DNA of 64,000 bases from contig NZ_FNCI01000009.1 of assembly GCF_900100755.1 (NCBI RefSeq), positions 57,112 through 121,111 on the forward strand. Reading direction: 5' to 3'. This DNA is from Onishia taeanensis (GTDB lineage: Bacteria > Pseudomonadota > Gammaproteobacteria > Pseudomonadales > Halomonadaceae). The translations under genes were made by a program, and so were the position numbers. Positions 47,612-57,066 of this stretch are shown one piece after another; the first letter of the stretch is position 1, and the number at the start of each line of letters is the position of its first letter. Below the pieces are notes generated by a model. That model did not search any database, had not been told where the DNA came from, and worked only from the letters and a program-made list of their open reading frames with translations.

Positions 47612-47812
47612 CTAGCCGCCGCCGATGGCATGCACGATTTCAACGCGATCACCTTCGCCGAGCCGGGTCGCCGCATGCTGGCTGCGGGGCACGATCTCTT
47701 CGTTGACCTCGACGGCGATCCGGCGACCGGCCAAGTCCAGGGCCAGGATCAACTCGCCGACGGTGGTCTCGCTCGCCAACTGCTTGGCTTCACCATTGAG
47801 CTGGATCTGCAT
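47612..47812 (-). CDS. thiS: Sulfur carrier protein ThiS
   Basis: A 66-residue ubiquitin-like protein. It has MQIQLNGEAKQL at the start, LALDLAGRRIAVEVNEEIVPRS and the mandatory C-terminal Gly-Gly (HAIGGG ends the protein with Gly at the terminus), which is adenylated and thiocarboxylated by ThiF. ThiF is not in the window. GAGAGGG ribosome site upstream of ATG 47812; transcribed with thiG. Confidence 0.95.
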   Translation of the reverse strand: MQIQLNGEAKQLASETTVGELILALDLAGRRIAVEVNEEIVPRSQHAATRLGEGDRVEIVHAIGGG

Positions 47813-47958
47813 GGCACCCTCTCAACAGGCTGGTTAAAGGGCCCATATTGTAGCCTGTTCACGGCGCTCCGGGTACGGTAATCCCGGCATCGGCGCCAAC
47901 TGCAACCGCACGGCCCCATGGCCCCAAACGAAACAGGCAAGTTAAACAGGAGAGCAGC

Positions 47959-48330
47959 ATGCAAGACAGGCGATGGTGGATGACGGCCGCCGGTAGCGGC
48001 GCACTGACGGTGATGGCCGGGGCCTTCGGCGCCCATGCCCTGGGCGATACCCTGGCACCCAAGCTGCTGGCGGCCTTCGAAACCGGGGTTCGCTACCAGG
48101 CCTGGCACACCCTGGCGATTCTCGGTGTGCTGGCCTGGCGAGCCAGTCTGCCACGCGCCGGCCAGCTGGCGGTGATTCGGCTGTGGATGCTCGGCATCCT
48201 GCTGTTCTCGGGCTCGCTGTATGCGCTGGCACTCAGCGGCGTGACGCTGCTTGGCCTGATCACCCCGTTTGGCGGCCTGTGCCTGATCCTCGGCTGGCTG
48301 GCACTGGGCGTCAGCGCCTGGCGGGCTTAG
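47959..48330 (+). CDS. DUF423 family membrane protein (YgdD-like)
   Basis: A 123-residue membrane protein with four helices. The family start is GALTVMAGAFGAHALGDTLAP and FETGVRYQAWHTLAILGV, then LLFSGSLYALALSG and TPFGGLCLILGWLAL. No function is established for the family, which is widespread beside unrelated genes. AGGAGA precedes ATG 47959; divergent from thiS-thiG. Confidence 0.9.
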   Translation: MQDRRWWMTAAGSGALTVMAGAFGAHALGDTLAPKLLAAFETGVRYQAWHTLAILGVLAWRASLPRAGQLAVIRLWMLGILLFSGSLYALALSGVTLLGLITPFGGLCLILGWLALGVSAWRA

Positions 48331-48385
48331 GTTTTAGGTCGTGGGCTTAGGCTGATGTTTAGGCGTGGGAACAGAGCCCCAGCAT

Positions 48386-48799
48386 TCAGTCGCCGTCGGG
48401 CAGGGCATAGGTCGAGGTGACGATCGCCACCGGCTGCTCGTCGCCGGCGGAGTAGAGTTCCACCTCGCCGACCGCCAGGCGCCGGCCCAGCTTGACGATC
48501 CGCGCGTTGGCGATCAGGTCGCGATCGCCCCGGGCCCGGCGCAGGAAGTGGCAGTTGAAGTCGGTGGTCACGGCCATCGCCTCTGGGCCGATCTGCGCCA
48601 GAATCGCCACGTACAGGCAGACATCGGCGAGCCCCATGATACTCGGCCCGGACACGCTGGCACCGGGGCGCAGGTGTTCGTCTTCGATGGCGAGGCTCAT
48701 GGTCGCACGCATCTCATCGACCCCCTCGATGGTGCCCTGGCGATGGGGAAAGGCCTCGTCGAGGAATTCTTCGATGGCGGCGGCGGACATCACGGTCAT
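48386..48799 (-). CDS. PaaI-family acyl-CoA thioesterase (hotdog fold)
   Basis: A 137-residue single hotdog-domain protein. Characteristic parts are LRPGASVSGPSIMGLADVCLYVAIL (Gly/Asp of the active site) and AVTTDFNCHFLRRA. Substrate chain length is unknown. The ATG at 48799 follows GGGAG; a start at 48877 is unlikely because no ribosome site precedes it. It lies downstream of glcB on the same strand beyond a terminator. Confidence 0.85.
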   Translation of the reverse strand: MTVMSAAAIEEFLDEAFPHRQGTIEGVDEMRATMSLAIEDEHLRPGASVSGPSIMGLADVCLYVAILAQIGPEAMAVTTDFNCHFLRRARGDRDLIANARIVKLGRRLAVGEVELYSAGDEQPVAIVTSTYALPDGD

Positions 48800-48957
48800 G
48801 GCGGGCTCCCTGCGGCGAGACGTTGCGATGAGATGTTCCCATGCGGTGTGCCGATGATAAACGGCTATCGGGCCCAAGATAGCCTATTGGCAGACCGCAC
48901 GCCCAGCCCCAAGGCCCCTTCATGGGTGGCAAACCGAGCCGCCATCTGGCCACGCAA

Positions 48958-48989
48958 AAAGGCCCCGGAACTCAGGTTCCGAGGCCTTG
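48958..48989 (-). terminator. Intrinsic terminator of glcB
   Basis: AAGGCC-C-CGGAAC, loop TCAG, GTTCCG-A-GGCCTT with one C:A mismatch; minus-strand U-tract from the A-run at 48955-48960, about 70 bases after the glcB stop. Confidence 0.8.
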
Positions 48990-49059
48990 CTGTCGTCAGT
49001 TGCTCTCTCGGCCTGGCCTCAGGGCGCAGCTCTGACGGTGCCAGGCGAGGCTATCGATG

Positions 49060-51243
49060 TCAGTGAGCGGCCTTCGCCTTGTGCACCGCCCGCCAGTGGT
49101 GCAGCAGCGGCTCGGTGTAGCCCGCAGGCTGTACCCGGCCCTTGAACACCAGGTCACAGGCGGCTTGGAAAGCGCTGGAGGCAGCGAAGTCGGCGCTCAT
49201 CGCCGTGTAGTCCGGGTCATCGGCATTCTGCTCGTCGACGACCCGCGCCATGCGCTCGAGGGTCTCCTGCACGCGATCCGAGCTCACCACGCCATGGTGC
49301 AGCCAGTTGGCGATATGCTGGCTGGAAATCCGCAGGGTGGCGCGGTCCTCCATCAGGCCGACGTTGTGGATGTCCGGCACCTTGGAGCAGCCGGTGCCGT
49401 GCTCGACCCAGCGCACCACGTACCCGAGGATGCCCTGACAGTTATTGTCGAGCTCCTGCTGGATGTCCTCGTCGGACCAGTCGGGCGTCTCGGCCACCGG
49501 CACGGTCAGCAGGTCATCGAGAAGATCGGCTTCGCCCTTGTCTTCGAGCTCACGCTGAACGGCGTGCACGTCGATCTGGTGATAGTGCAGGGCGTGCAGG
49601 ACAGCGGCGGTGGGCGACGGCACCCAGGCAGTGTTGGCGCCGGCCTTGGGGTGACCGACCTTCTGCTCGAGCATGGCGGCCATGCGATCCGGCATCGCCC
49701 ACATGCCCTTGCCAATCTGAGCGCGGCCGCGCAGCCCGCAGGCCAGACCGACCTGCACGTTATTGTGCTCGTAGGCGCCAATCCACTTGCTGCCCTTCAT
49801 GTCGCCCTTGCGGATCATCGGCCCGGCTTCCATGGCCGTGTGCATCTCGTCGCCGGTGCGATCCAGGAAGCCGGTGTTGATGAAGGCCACGCGGGAGGCG
49901 GCCTCGTGGATACAGGCCTTGAGATTGGCCGAGGTGCGACGCTCCTCATCCATGATGCCCATCTTCAGGGTGTCCCGCTGCATGCCCAGCAGGTCCTCGA
50001 CGCGGGAGAACAGCTCGCTCGAGAAAGCGACCTCGTCCGGGCCGTGCATCTTCGGCTTGACGATGTAGACCGAACCGCTGCGCGAGTTGCGGGCCACGCC
50101 GTCGGCCTTCTTCAGGTCGTGCAGCGCCAGCAGTCCGGTGACCACGGCGTCGAGGATGCCTTCCGGCACTTCGTTGCCTTCCGCATCGAGAATCGCCGGT
50201 GTGGTCATCAGGTGACCGACGTTGCGCACCAGCATCAGCGAGCGGCCGTGCAGGCTCAGCGAGGAGCCATCAGGGGTCAGATAGTCGCGATCGGCATTGA
50301 GGCGACGAATGGAGGTCTTGCCGCCCTTCTCGATCTGCTCTTCGAGGTCGCCGCGCATCAGCCCAAGCCAATTGCGATAGACGCCGACCTTGTCCTCGGC
50401 ATCCACCGCGGCCACGGAATCCTCGCAGTCCATGATGGTGCTCAGGGCGGCCTCGACCACCAGGTCCTTGACGCCGGCCGGATCGGTCTTACCGATCGGG
50501 TGGCTGCTATCGAACTGCAGTTCCAGATGCAGACCATGGTTGGCCATCAGGATGGCGGTAGGTGCACTCGCCTCGCCCTGATAGCCGATCAGCTTGCCCG
50601 GGTCCTTGAGGCCGGTCTCGCGGCCGCCCTCGAGACGCACCAGCAGGTGTCCGTCACGCAGCGAATAACCGACGGCATCGCGGTGCGAACCGGTCGCCAG
50701 CGGTACGGCCCGGTCGAGCACGCCACGCGCGTAAGCCACCACCTTGGCGCCACGCTTGGGGTTATAGCTGGTGCCCTTCTCGGCACCGTCTTCCTCGCTG
50801 ATCACATCGGTGCCGTAAAGGGCGTCGTAGAGGCTGCCCCAACGCGCATTGGCCGCATTCAGGGCATAGCGGGCGTTGCTGACCGGCACCACCAGCTGCG
50901 GACCGGCCTGAACGGCGATCTCGCGATCCGTATTGGCGGTCGTGGCGCTGACGGTCTTCGGTGCATCGACCAGATAGCCGATCTCCTCGAGGAAGGCCCG
51001 ATAGGCCGGCATATCGCTCACCGGACCGGGATGCTCACGGTGCCAGGCATCCAGCTTCTGCTGCAGGCGCTCGCGCTCGGCGAGCAATTCCCGGTTCCGC
51101 GGTGTCAAATCAGCAAAGAGGGCATCGACGCCGGCCCAGAAGGCCTCGGCGTCGACGCCGCTGCCCGGCAGGGCTTGATCGGTGATGAAGCTATCCAGCT
51201 CGCGGGCCACTTGAAGACGGTGGCGGGTAACGCGTTCAACCAT
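49060..51243 (-). CDS. glcB: Malate synthase G
   Basis: A 727-residue monomeric enzyme of the glyoxylate shunt (glyoxylate + acetyl-CoA to malate). Recognisable parts: [19 protein letters not shown] at the start, [37 protein letters not shown] (metal Glu/Asp site), [37 protein letters not shown] and [14 protein letters not shown] 51243 follows GGAGATCCCC. Isocitrate lyase is not in the window. A palindrome at 51324 may be its operator; a terminator closes the unit. Confidence 0.97.
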   Translation of the reverse strand: MVERVTRHRLQVARELDSFITDQALPGSGVDAEAFWAGVDALFADLTPRNRELLAERERLQQKLDAWHREHPGPVSDMPAYRAFLEEIGYLVDAPKTVSATTANTDREIAVQAGPQLVVPVSNARYALNAANARWGSLYDALYGTDVISEEDGAEKGTSYNPKRGAKVVAYARGVLDRAVPLATGSHRDAVGYSLRDGHLLVRLEGGRETGLKDPGKLIGYQGEASAPTAILMANHGLHLELQFDSSHPIGKTDPAGVKDLVVEAALSTIMDCEDSVAAVDAEDKVGVYRNWLGLMRGDLEEQIEKGGKTSIRRLNADRDYLTPDGSSLSLHGRSLMLVRNVGHLMTTPAILDAEGNEVPEGILDAVVTGLLALHDLKKADGVARNSRSGSVYIVKPKMHGPDEVAFSSELFSRVEDLLGMQRDTLKMGIMDEERRTSANLKACIHEAASRVAFINTGFLDRTGDEMHTAMEAGPMIRKGDMKGSKWIGAYEHNNVQVGLACGLRGRAQIGKGMWAMPDRMAAMLEQKVGHPKAGANTAWVPSPTAAVLHALHYHQIDVHAVQRELEDKGEADLLDDLLTVPVAETPDWSDEDIQQELDNNCQGILGYVVRWVEHGTGCSKVPDIHNVGLMEDRATLRISSQHIANWLHHGVVSSDRVQETLERMARVVDEQNADDPDYTAMSADFAASSAFQAACDLVFKGRVQPAGYTEPLLHHWRAVHKAKAAH

Positions 51244-51323
51244 GGGGATCTCCTGATATACGCTGACCAACCGGCCAGGCTCGCCGTGGCGAGCACCCTC
51301 TCGTCGGCACGGAAGTCCATTTG

Positions 51324-51338
51324 TGGAAATTAATTCCA
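51324..51338. promoter_or_regulatory. Palindromic operator candidate upstream of glcB
   Basis: TGGAA-ATTAA-TTCCA is a perfect interrupted palindrome 81 bases upstream of the glcB start, in the gap shared with the divergent hydrolase gene. The binding protein is unknown. Confidence 0.4.
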
Positions 51339-51474
51339 AAATATTCTCGAGCTGATGCTAACCCATATTTCGTCGGTTGTCCTCAACGTCCCGACCAAAT
51401 GATGAGAAACGTCGTTTACAAATATGGCTTGTGCCCCCCGCTAGCGCTAGCATGTGAGCACTAGGGAGAGATTG

Positions 51475-52461
51475 ATGACCGACTTCGCATCACTGCAGGC
51501 GCTTGGGCCGATGGAACGCGCAGGCGCCCCCGGTGGCCCACCTCATACCGGGACCCTCGGCCGATATCTCGAGCATTACCAGCTATCGCATCTGCTCGCC
51601 GACCATGTCGGCCTGCACGTGGGCTTCATCGAGGCCGGAAACTTCCGTCTCTGGGCGCAGGTATGGAGCCCCGCCGAACCCAAGGGCACGGCCTTCGTGG
51701 TGCATGGCTACTTCGACCACCTGGGGCTCTACCGTCACCTGCTGTCCTTGCTGCTCAATCGCGGCTGGCGCGTGGTGATGTGGGACCTGCCCGGCCATGG
51801 CCTGTCCAGCGGCCCTCGGGCCACCATCGAGGACTTCGACGACTACGGGCTGTGCCTGCGCGCACTGCAGGATCATCTTTCGCTGCGCGGCCTGGCACCG
51901 CGCCCCTGGGTCGGCATCGGCCAGAGTACCGGCGCGGCGATTCTCGCCACCGATGCTCTGCGCCAGGGGGCTGACAGCCACTGGGCGGGGCTCGCCCTGC
52001 TGGCGCCGCTGGTCCGGCCCTTCGGCTGGTCGCAGTCGAGCTGGCTGCATCTACTCGCCGGGCCCTTTCTGCGCAGCCTGCCCAGGCGCTTTACCGCCAA
52101 CTCCACCGACAGCGATTTCACGTCCTTCCTCAAGGACAGTGATCCCCTGCAGCCCGACCGCCTGCCGGTGAGCTGGATCAACGCCATGCGCCGCTGGATG
52201 CCGCGCCTGCTGGCGCTACCGCCCAGCGAGCTGCCCGTGCTGATCCTACAGGGCGAGCAGGACCTGACCGTCGACTGGCAGTGGAACCTGGAAGTGCTGA
52301 GCGTCAAGTTTCCTCGCGCTATCGTCCATCGCCACCCCGAAGCGCGCCATCACCTGGTCAATGAAGCCGAGGCGATACGTCAGAGCATGTTTGCCGAGCT
52401 AGAGGCCTTCCTGGCTCAGTTAGAGACGAGCCCCACCATGACTCAGGAACCCTCGGTATGA
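51475..52461 (+). CDS. Alpha/beta hydrolase (lysophospholipase-like)
   Basis: A 328-residue soluble serine hydrolase. GTAFVVHGYFDHLGLYRHLL is the oxyanion-hole/first strand, VMWDLPGHGLSSGPRATIEDFDDYG the second, and WVGIGQSTGAAILATDAL carries the nucleophile (GQSTG). The acid and His are likely in EQDLTVDWQWN and RHHLVNE. The substrate is not determined; the family is often named lysophospholipase or monoglyceride lipase. ATG 51475 has GGAGAG. It overlaps the lipoprotein gene by 4 bases, so the two act together perhaps at the envelope. Confidence 0.88.
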   Translation: MTDFASLQALGPMERAGAPGGPPHTGTLGRYLEHYQLSHLLADHVGLHVGFIEAGNFRLWAQVWSPAEPKGTAFVVHGYFDHLGLYRHLLSLLLNRGWRVVMWDLPGHGLSSGPRATIEDFDDYGLCLRALQDHLSLRGLAPRPWVGIGQSTGAAILATDALRQGADSHWAGLALLAPLVRPFGWSQSSWLHLLAGPFLRSLPRRFTANSTDSDFTSFLKDSDPLQPDRLPVSWINAMRRWMPRLLALPPSELPVLILQGEQDLTVDWQWNLEVLSVKFPRAIVHRHPEARHHLVNEAEAIRQSMFAELEAFLAQLETSPTMTQEPSV

Positions 52462-52994
52462 GATACCGCATCAGCCCCACGTTGAAAGCCTGCCTGACGG
52501 TGCTGACCCTTGTCTGGCTGATAAGCGGCTGCGCCAGCACGCCCGAGGGGCCACAAACCCTGCGCCAGGCGCTACTGGGGCTCAGCGACCGCGCCGCCGC
52601 ACTGGTTCTGGCGCAGCCGGCCTGGTCGCCGGCCGACTCCAGCGCGGATCAGGATATCGTGTTGCTGCTGGACGAGCCCGTGGTCGACGCCAGCCTCGGC
52701 ATAACCGCTGAGCGCTTTGGCGAGAGCCTGTCGCGAGCATTGTTGGCCGCGCCCCAAGGGCCGCAGGTACTCGACTGGATGCCGAGCATGACCGCGCCCG
52801 AAAGCACGCGTAAAAGCGATAACGCCAACCTCTGGCTGCTGGAAAGCCGGCTCGAACCCGACGGCCCCAAGCTGAGCCTCTCGGACCGCGACCTGCTGCC
52901 CTACCGGCTGACGCTGGCGCTGCGCCACCCGGGCGATGACGAGACCCGCTGGCAACGGGTGGTAAGCGGCGCCTTCGACACCACCGCGCTCTAA
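52458..52994 (+). CDS. Lipoprotein of unknown function, coupled to the hydrolase gene
   Basis: A 178-residue outer-envelope lipoprotein: hydrophobic signal with lipobox LISGC, then an acidic domain with helix QTLRQALLGLSDRAAALVL and mixed strands to SGAFDTTAL. I do not recognise a named family; the size and layout resemble LpoB/FlgO-like lipoproteins but the resemblance is weak. ATGA overlap with the upstream hydrolase stop strongly suggests a shared role. No terminator recognised. Confidence 0.75.
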   Translation: MRYRISPTLKACLTVLTLVWLISGCASTPEGPQTLRQALLGLSDRAAALVLAQPAWSPADSSADQDIVLLLDEPVVDASLGITAERFGESLSRALLAAPQGPQVLDWMPSMTAPESTRKSDNANLWLLESRLEPDGPKLSLSDRDLLPYRLTLALRHPGDDETRWQRVVSGAFDTTAL

Positions 52995-53116
52995 GCGCTC
53001 GAACTTTCACTCGCTCAAACGGACCAGCGAAGCCTGCCTCATTGCCTGGGCCTGCACAGTTGAGTCGCTCCTCCTCTGGCGCCACAATCGTCACACCGCC
53101 TGAAAGGAGAGCCCGC

Positions 53117-54214
53117 ATGCCCCGCTTCGCCGACCACCTCTACCGCGACGGCCCCGCCAACCCCTTCCCGGGGATCAAGGCGCTGGAGCGCCGCCTGGGC
53201 CGCGAGATCCCCCACCGCCTGGGCTCCAACGAGGGCCTGGACATGCCGCATCGGGCGCTCGAGGCCCGCTTCGGTACGGCGCTTTGTGAGCTGGCCCGCG
53301 GCTACGGCGACGCGGGCGCCATGGGCGTGCGCACGCGACTCGCCACGGCGCTCGAGGTCGAGCTGGACAACCTGCTGGTCGATGCCGGCGCCGACAGCCT
53401 GCTGGCCCTTTCGCTGCGCGCCGTGGCGCCCGCCGGCACCACGGTGGTGACCAGCGCCGGTAGCTACCCCACCTTCGGCTACTTCGCCGCCGGCCAGGGT
53501 TGCCGCATCATCGAGACCCGCTACCGGGAAGCGCCCGGCCTGCTCGCCCCTGACCTGGACGCCCTGGCCGAGGCCGCCACCCGCGAAGACGCACGGCTGG
53601 TCTATCTGGCCAATCCCGACAATCCCGGCGGACACCTGCACGACGATGACGCCATCGCCGCGCTGCGCGATGCGCTGCCTGAGGGCTGCACCCTGCTGCT
53701 CGACGAGGCCTATCACGACTTCCGCGCCGATGCGGCACGCCACGCCGTGCTGCCTGGAGTCATCCGCGTGCGCACCTTCTCCAAGGCCCATGGCCTGGCC
53801 GGACTACGCATCGGCTACGCCCTGGCCGAGGCCGAAACGCTTGAGATGCTGATGAAGGTCCGCATTCACTATGCGGTGTCGTCGCTTGCCGAGGCCGCCG
53901 CCGAGACCCTGCTCGACCACCCGGACGAGACCCGCGAGCATATCGACGCCGTAATCGCGCGCCGCGAGCGCCTGGCCGAGCACCTGCGCGGGCTCGGTGC
54001 CGAAGTGCTGCCCAGCGCCACCAACTTCATCGCCGTGCGGCTGCCCGACGCCGAGCTAGCCGCCCGGGTGCATGGCGACTTGCTGGCCGCCGGCAGCCTG
54101 ATTCACCGCCCACCCCATCCGGCGCTTGGCCATGTGCTGCGCATCAGCGCCGTCGAAGACGCCCTGGTACCCGGCCGCCTGACCGCACTGGAAGAGGCCC
54201 TAACCAACGGCTGA
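53117..54214 (+). CDS. PLP-dependent aminotransferase, histidinol-phosphate aminotransferase-like
   Basis: A 365-residue fold-type I aminotransferase. The PLP lysine is in RTFSKAHGLAGLRIGYALAEA, the Asn-Pro-x-Asn loop YLANPDNPGGHL, Asp/Tyr in LLLDEAYHDFR and the phosphate Arg in the FSKAHGLAGLR segment plus HVLRISAVEDA. It belongs to the HisC/aromatic aminotransferase branch; without a his cluster nearby, an orphan amino acid or aromatic aminotransferase is as likely. ATG 53117 follows AAAGGAGAG. Convergent with comM. Confidence 0.88.
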   Translation: MPRFADHLYRDGPANPFPGIKALERRLGREIPHRLGSNEGLDMPHRALEARFGTALCELARGYGDAGAMGVRTRLATALEVELDNLLVDAGADSLLALSLRAVAPAGTTVVTSAGSYPTFGYFAAGQGCRIIETRYREAPGLLAPDLDALAEAATREDARLVYLANPDNPGGHLHDDDAIAALRDALPEGCTLLLDEAYHDFRADAARHAVLPGVIRVRTFSKAHGLAGLRIGYALAEAETLEMLMKVRIHYAVSSLAEAAAETLLDHPDETREHIDAVIARRERLAEHLRGLGAEVLPSATNFIAVRLPDAELAARVHGDLLAAGSLIHRPPHPALGHVLRISAVEDALVPGRLTALEEALTNG

Positions 54215-54274
54215 GACGTCTGCCAGCGGCCGAGTCGATCCCGCCACCTGAAGTGGCGCTGACTGCCGCTCTTT

Positions 54275-55783
54275 TTAGCCCCGCTTCAACAGCCGGTCGA
54301 GCTGGCGAAAGCCGATGGCCTCCATCAACTCGGCTCGTCCGGGGCGAGGTTCGCCGGCAAGATCGGCAAGCGTCAGCGCCACGCGCAGCACCCGGTGATA
54401 GGCCCGCGCCGAGAGCGATAGCCGCTCGAGCACGCTGGCAAGCCAGGCTCTGTCGGCGGCTTCCAGGGCGCAAGCGGCTTCCAATTCGCGCCCCGGCAGA
54501 TGGGTATTGAGGGCACCGCGCTCGGCCTGTCGGGCCCGGGCGGCGATCACCCGCGCCCGCACCGTGGCCGAGTCCTCGCCGGGCTCACTCGAGGTCAGCT
54601 GTTCGGGCGCCAGCGCCGGGACTTCGACCTGTAGATCGATACGGTCGAGCAGCGGCCCGGACAGCCGCCCCTGATAGCGCTGAATCTGTGCGGCGGTGCA
54701 GTGGCAGGCCCGCCGCGGGTCACCGAGATAGCCGCAAGGACAAGGATTCATGGCCGCGACCAGTTGGAAGCCGGCCGGGTAACTGCGCTGCTGGCTGGCC
54801 CTGGCGATATGGATCTGCCCGGACTCCATGGGCTCGCGCATCACTTCGAGCACATGGCGGGAAAACTCCGGCAGTTCATCCAGAAACAGCACCCCGTGAT
54901 GGGCAAGCGAGATTTCACCGGGGCGCGGCTTCGAACCTCCGCCCACCAGCGCCACGGCACTTGCCGTGTGATGAGGCGCGCGAAAGGGCCGCTGCCCCCA
55001 GTTGTCGCGCAATCCAAGCCCGCACACCGACCGAATCGCCGCCACCTCGAGCGCCTCATTCTCGGAAAGCGCCGGCAGAATGCCCGGCAGACGGCTGGCC
55101 AGCATCGTCTTGCCGGTGCCGGGCGGCCCCGCAAACATCAAGTTATGCCCGCCGGCGGCCGCCACCTCGAGGGCCCGGCGCGCCTGATGCTGGCCGCGGA
55201 CTTCGGCGAGATCGGCGCTGACCGCAGCAGGCGGCAACGGGCTTGATAGGCGATGGGGCGTCAGCGGCGTCTGCTTCACCAGGTGCGCGACGACTTCGAG
55301 CAGATGGTCGGCGGGCAATACCTCGAGGCCGCTCACCAGCGCGGCCTCATCGGCATTGGCGCGGGGCACGATCAGCTTGCGGCCACGCGCCCGCGTGGCA
55401 AGCGCCACGGGCAGCACCCCCGGCACCGGCCGCAAGCGGCCGTCGAGCGCCAGCTCGCCTAAGCATTCCAGATCAGTCAGGGATTCGGCGGGAAGCTGGT
55501 CGGAGGCGACCAGGATGCCCAGCGCGATCGGCAAATCGAAGCGCCCGCCTTCCTTGGGCAGGTCGGCAGGCGCCAAATTGAGGGTAATGCGCCGCGTGTT
55601 GGGAAACTCGAGCTGGGAATTGACCAGGGCGCTGCGCACCCGTTCGCGGCTTTCCTTGACCGCCGTCTCCGGCAGGCCGACCAGGGTCAGGCCCGGCAGG
55701 CCGTTGGCCAGATGCACTTCAACCAGCACTTCCGGGGCTTCGAGGCCAAGACTCGCCCGACTCGAGATGATCGCCAGTGTCAT
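54275..55783 (-). CDS. comM: ComM/YifB AAA+ protein (magnesium-chelatase-like)
   Basis: A 502-residue AAA+ protein. N-terminal Lon-protease-like S5 fold (LEAPEVLVEVHLANGLPGLTLVGLPETAVKESRERVRSAL), then Walker A FAGPPGTGKTMLASRLPGILP, Walker B GVLFLDELPEFSR, sensor Arg in SAVALVGGGSKPRPGE, zinc-like Cys loop CPCGYLGDPRRACHC and the lid with SARAYHRVLRVALTLADL. ComM is a hexameric helicase that drives branch migration in natural transformation, so the organism may take up DNA. AAGGAA precedes ATG 55783. Confidence 0.95.
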   Translation of the reverse strand: MTLAIISSRASLGLEAPEVLVEVHLANGLPGLTLVGLPETAVKESRERVRSALVNSQLEFPNTRRITLNLAPADLPKEGGRFDLPIALGILVASDQLPAESLTDLECLGELALDGRLRPVPGVLPVALATRARGRKLIVPRANADEAALVSGLEVLPADHLLEVVAHLVKQTPLTPHRLSSPLPPAAVSADLAEVRGQHQARRALEVAAAGGHNLMFAGPPGTGKTMLASRLPGILPALSENEALEVAAIRSVCGLGLRDNWGQRPFRAPHHTASAVALVGGGSKPRPGEISLAHHGVLFLDELPEFSRHVLEVMREPMESGQIHIARASQQRSYPAGFQLVAAMNPCPCGYLGDPRRACHCTAAQIQRYQGRLSGPLLDRIDLQVEVPALAPEQLTSSEPGEDSATVRARVIAARARQAERGALNTHLPGRELEAACALEAADRAWLASVLERLSLSARAYHRVLRVALTLADLAGEPRPGRAELMEAIGFRQLDRLLKRG

Positions 55784-55800
55784 ACGCGTTCCTTGCGTAG

Positions 55801-55858
55801 CTCAGTGTCTCTTCCTAGACACTAGCGCAAGACATGGCTACCTGTCGCTGACACTGAG
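55801..55858 (-). promoter_or_regulatory. Mutually exclusive hairpins between ubiK and comM
   Basis: CTCAGTGTC (55801-55809) is the exact complement of GACACTGAG (55850-55858), but AGTGTCT (55804-55810) can instead pair with AGACACT (55817-55823). The two foldings share bases, as in an attenuator or riboswitch. It sits just upstream of the comM start (55783) on the same strand. Confidence 0.5.
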
Positions 55859-55873
55859 ATGACAGTGCGGGCC

Positions 55874-56269
55874 TCAGTGCTGGTCCGGGGACTTCTTGTC
55901 GGCGGAGGGCTTAGCCGCCTTGTCATCACTGGGGGACGCTTCGCCGGACGGCGACTCATCCAGCGCCTCAGGGGCAACCTCTGCGGCTTCGGCTGCCAGC
56001 GGCGTTTCAGCAGGCGCCGAGGAATCGCGCTCGATGGCGGCCTCCAGCGCGGCCACCTGTTTCTCCAGCGATTCGACCCGTGAGCGGGTGCGCTGCAGTA
56101 CATCCATCAGGATGTCGAAGTCCTCGCGGGTCACCAGCTCCATGCGCTCGAAGGCACTTCGCACCACCTGTTGAACGCTGCGCTGCAGCTCCTCGGGGGC
56201 GTGGGAGGCGCCCTGCAGGCGCTCGCCGAGCTGCTGGGCCAGACGGCTAATACGATCATTCGTCACCAT
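55874..56269 (-). CDS. ubiK: UbiK (YqiC/BMFP) ubiquinone biosynthesis accessory factor, extended
   Basis: A 131-residue protein. The BMFP core is at the N-terminus: ISRLAQQLGERLQGA, then QQVVRSAFERMELVTREDFDILMDVLQRTRSRVESLEKQVAALEAAI, a trimeric coiled-coil that binds membranes and assists the aerobic Ubi complex (UbiJ/UbiI) in E. coli. A C-terminal Ala/Glu/Ser/Asp-rich tail of about 55 residues is longer than the family norm (about 90). ATG 56269 follows AGGAG; a GTG 9 bases upstream lacks spacing. Divergent from glnK; the 346-base gap holds the glnK control region. Confidence 0.9.
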   Translation of the reverse strand: MVTNDRISRLAQQLGERLQGASHAPEELQRSVQQVVRSAFERMELVTREDFDILMDVLQRTRSRVESLEKQVAALEAAIERDSSAPAETPLAAEAAEVAPEALDESPSGEASPSDDKAAKPSADKKSPDQH

Positions 56270-56373
56270 GGGTCGCACTCCTGTCGGTCAATGTCGATGG
56301 CTGGTAACAGGATACGCAAGGCACGGCGATCACGCATGCACTCTCCGCCCCTCCAATACCTAATCCTCTGTAG

Positions 56374-56410
56374 TGCGCTTGCCGGGCGCTTAATGCACCC
56401 GGCAAGCGCA
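56374..56410. repeat. 13-bp perfect inverted repeat upstream of glnK
   Basis: TGCGCTTGCCGGG (56374-56386) and CCCGGCAAGCGCA (56398-56410) with an 11-base spacer. It lacks a T-run on the plus strand; it could be the 3' hairpin of an unseen transcript, an operator or a cruciform site. Confidence 0.7.
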
Positions 56411-56426
56411 CCGCCGGAATGCATTG

Positions 56427-56441
56427 GCACCAAAATAGTGC
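56427..56441 (+). promoter_or_regulatory. NtrC-binding site candidate upstream of glnK
   Basis: GCACCAAAATAGTGC matches the NtrC palindrome GCAC-N7-GTGC and lies about 90 bases upstream of the sigma-54-like promoter. Confidence 0.65.
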
Positions 56442-56528
56442 GCAAACGCATGCTGCATTGCGAGGTCATTTCTCCCCCAAGCGGAAGAAACCTTACATCT
56501 TATTGATTTATTGGAATTAAACAGGAAG

Positions 56529-56543
56529 TGGCACGCTATGCGC
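56529..56543 (+). promoter_or_regulatory. Sigma-54-like promoter of glnK
   Basis: TGGCACGCTATGCGC keeps the -24 GG and -12 GC at the correct spacing (consensus TGGCACG-N4-TTGC, with GC for TT). The transcription start would be near 56555, about 60 bases before ATG 56616. Confidence 0.6.
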
Positions 56544-56546
56544 TAA

Positions 56547-56954
<408 letters not shown>

Positions 56955-57066
56955 GCCGCTTCGCCCAAACGCAGGGCACTTTTGCATAACATCCTAACCC
57001 CATAACGCGAGTACCACCGTCAGCGTCACAACGACATAAGGCAGCGCTGGCCTAGGAGAGTACCCT

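Noticed and set aside
47813..47958. TPP riboswitch upstream of thiS
   Set aside because: Looked for the conserved CUGAGA and ACCUGA-type blocks of the THI element; not found in the leader.
49057..51333. 758-residue plus-strand frame opposite glcB
   Set aside because: Pure shadow of the glcB codon bias; the minus frame is clearly malate synthase G.
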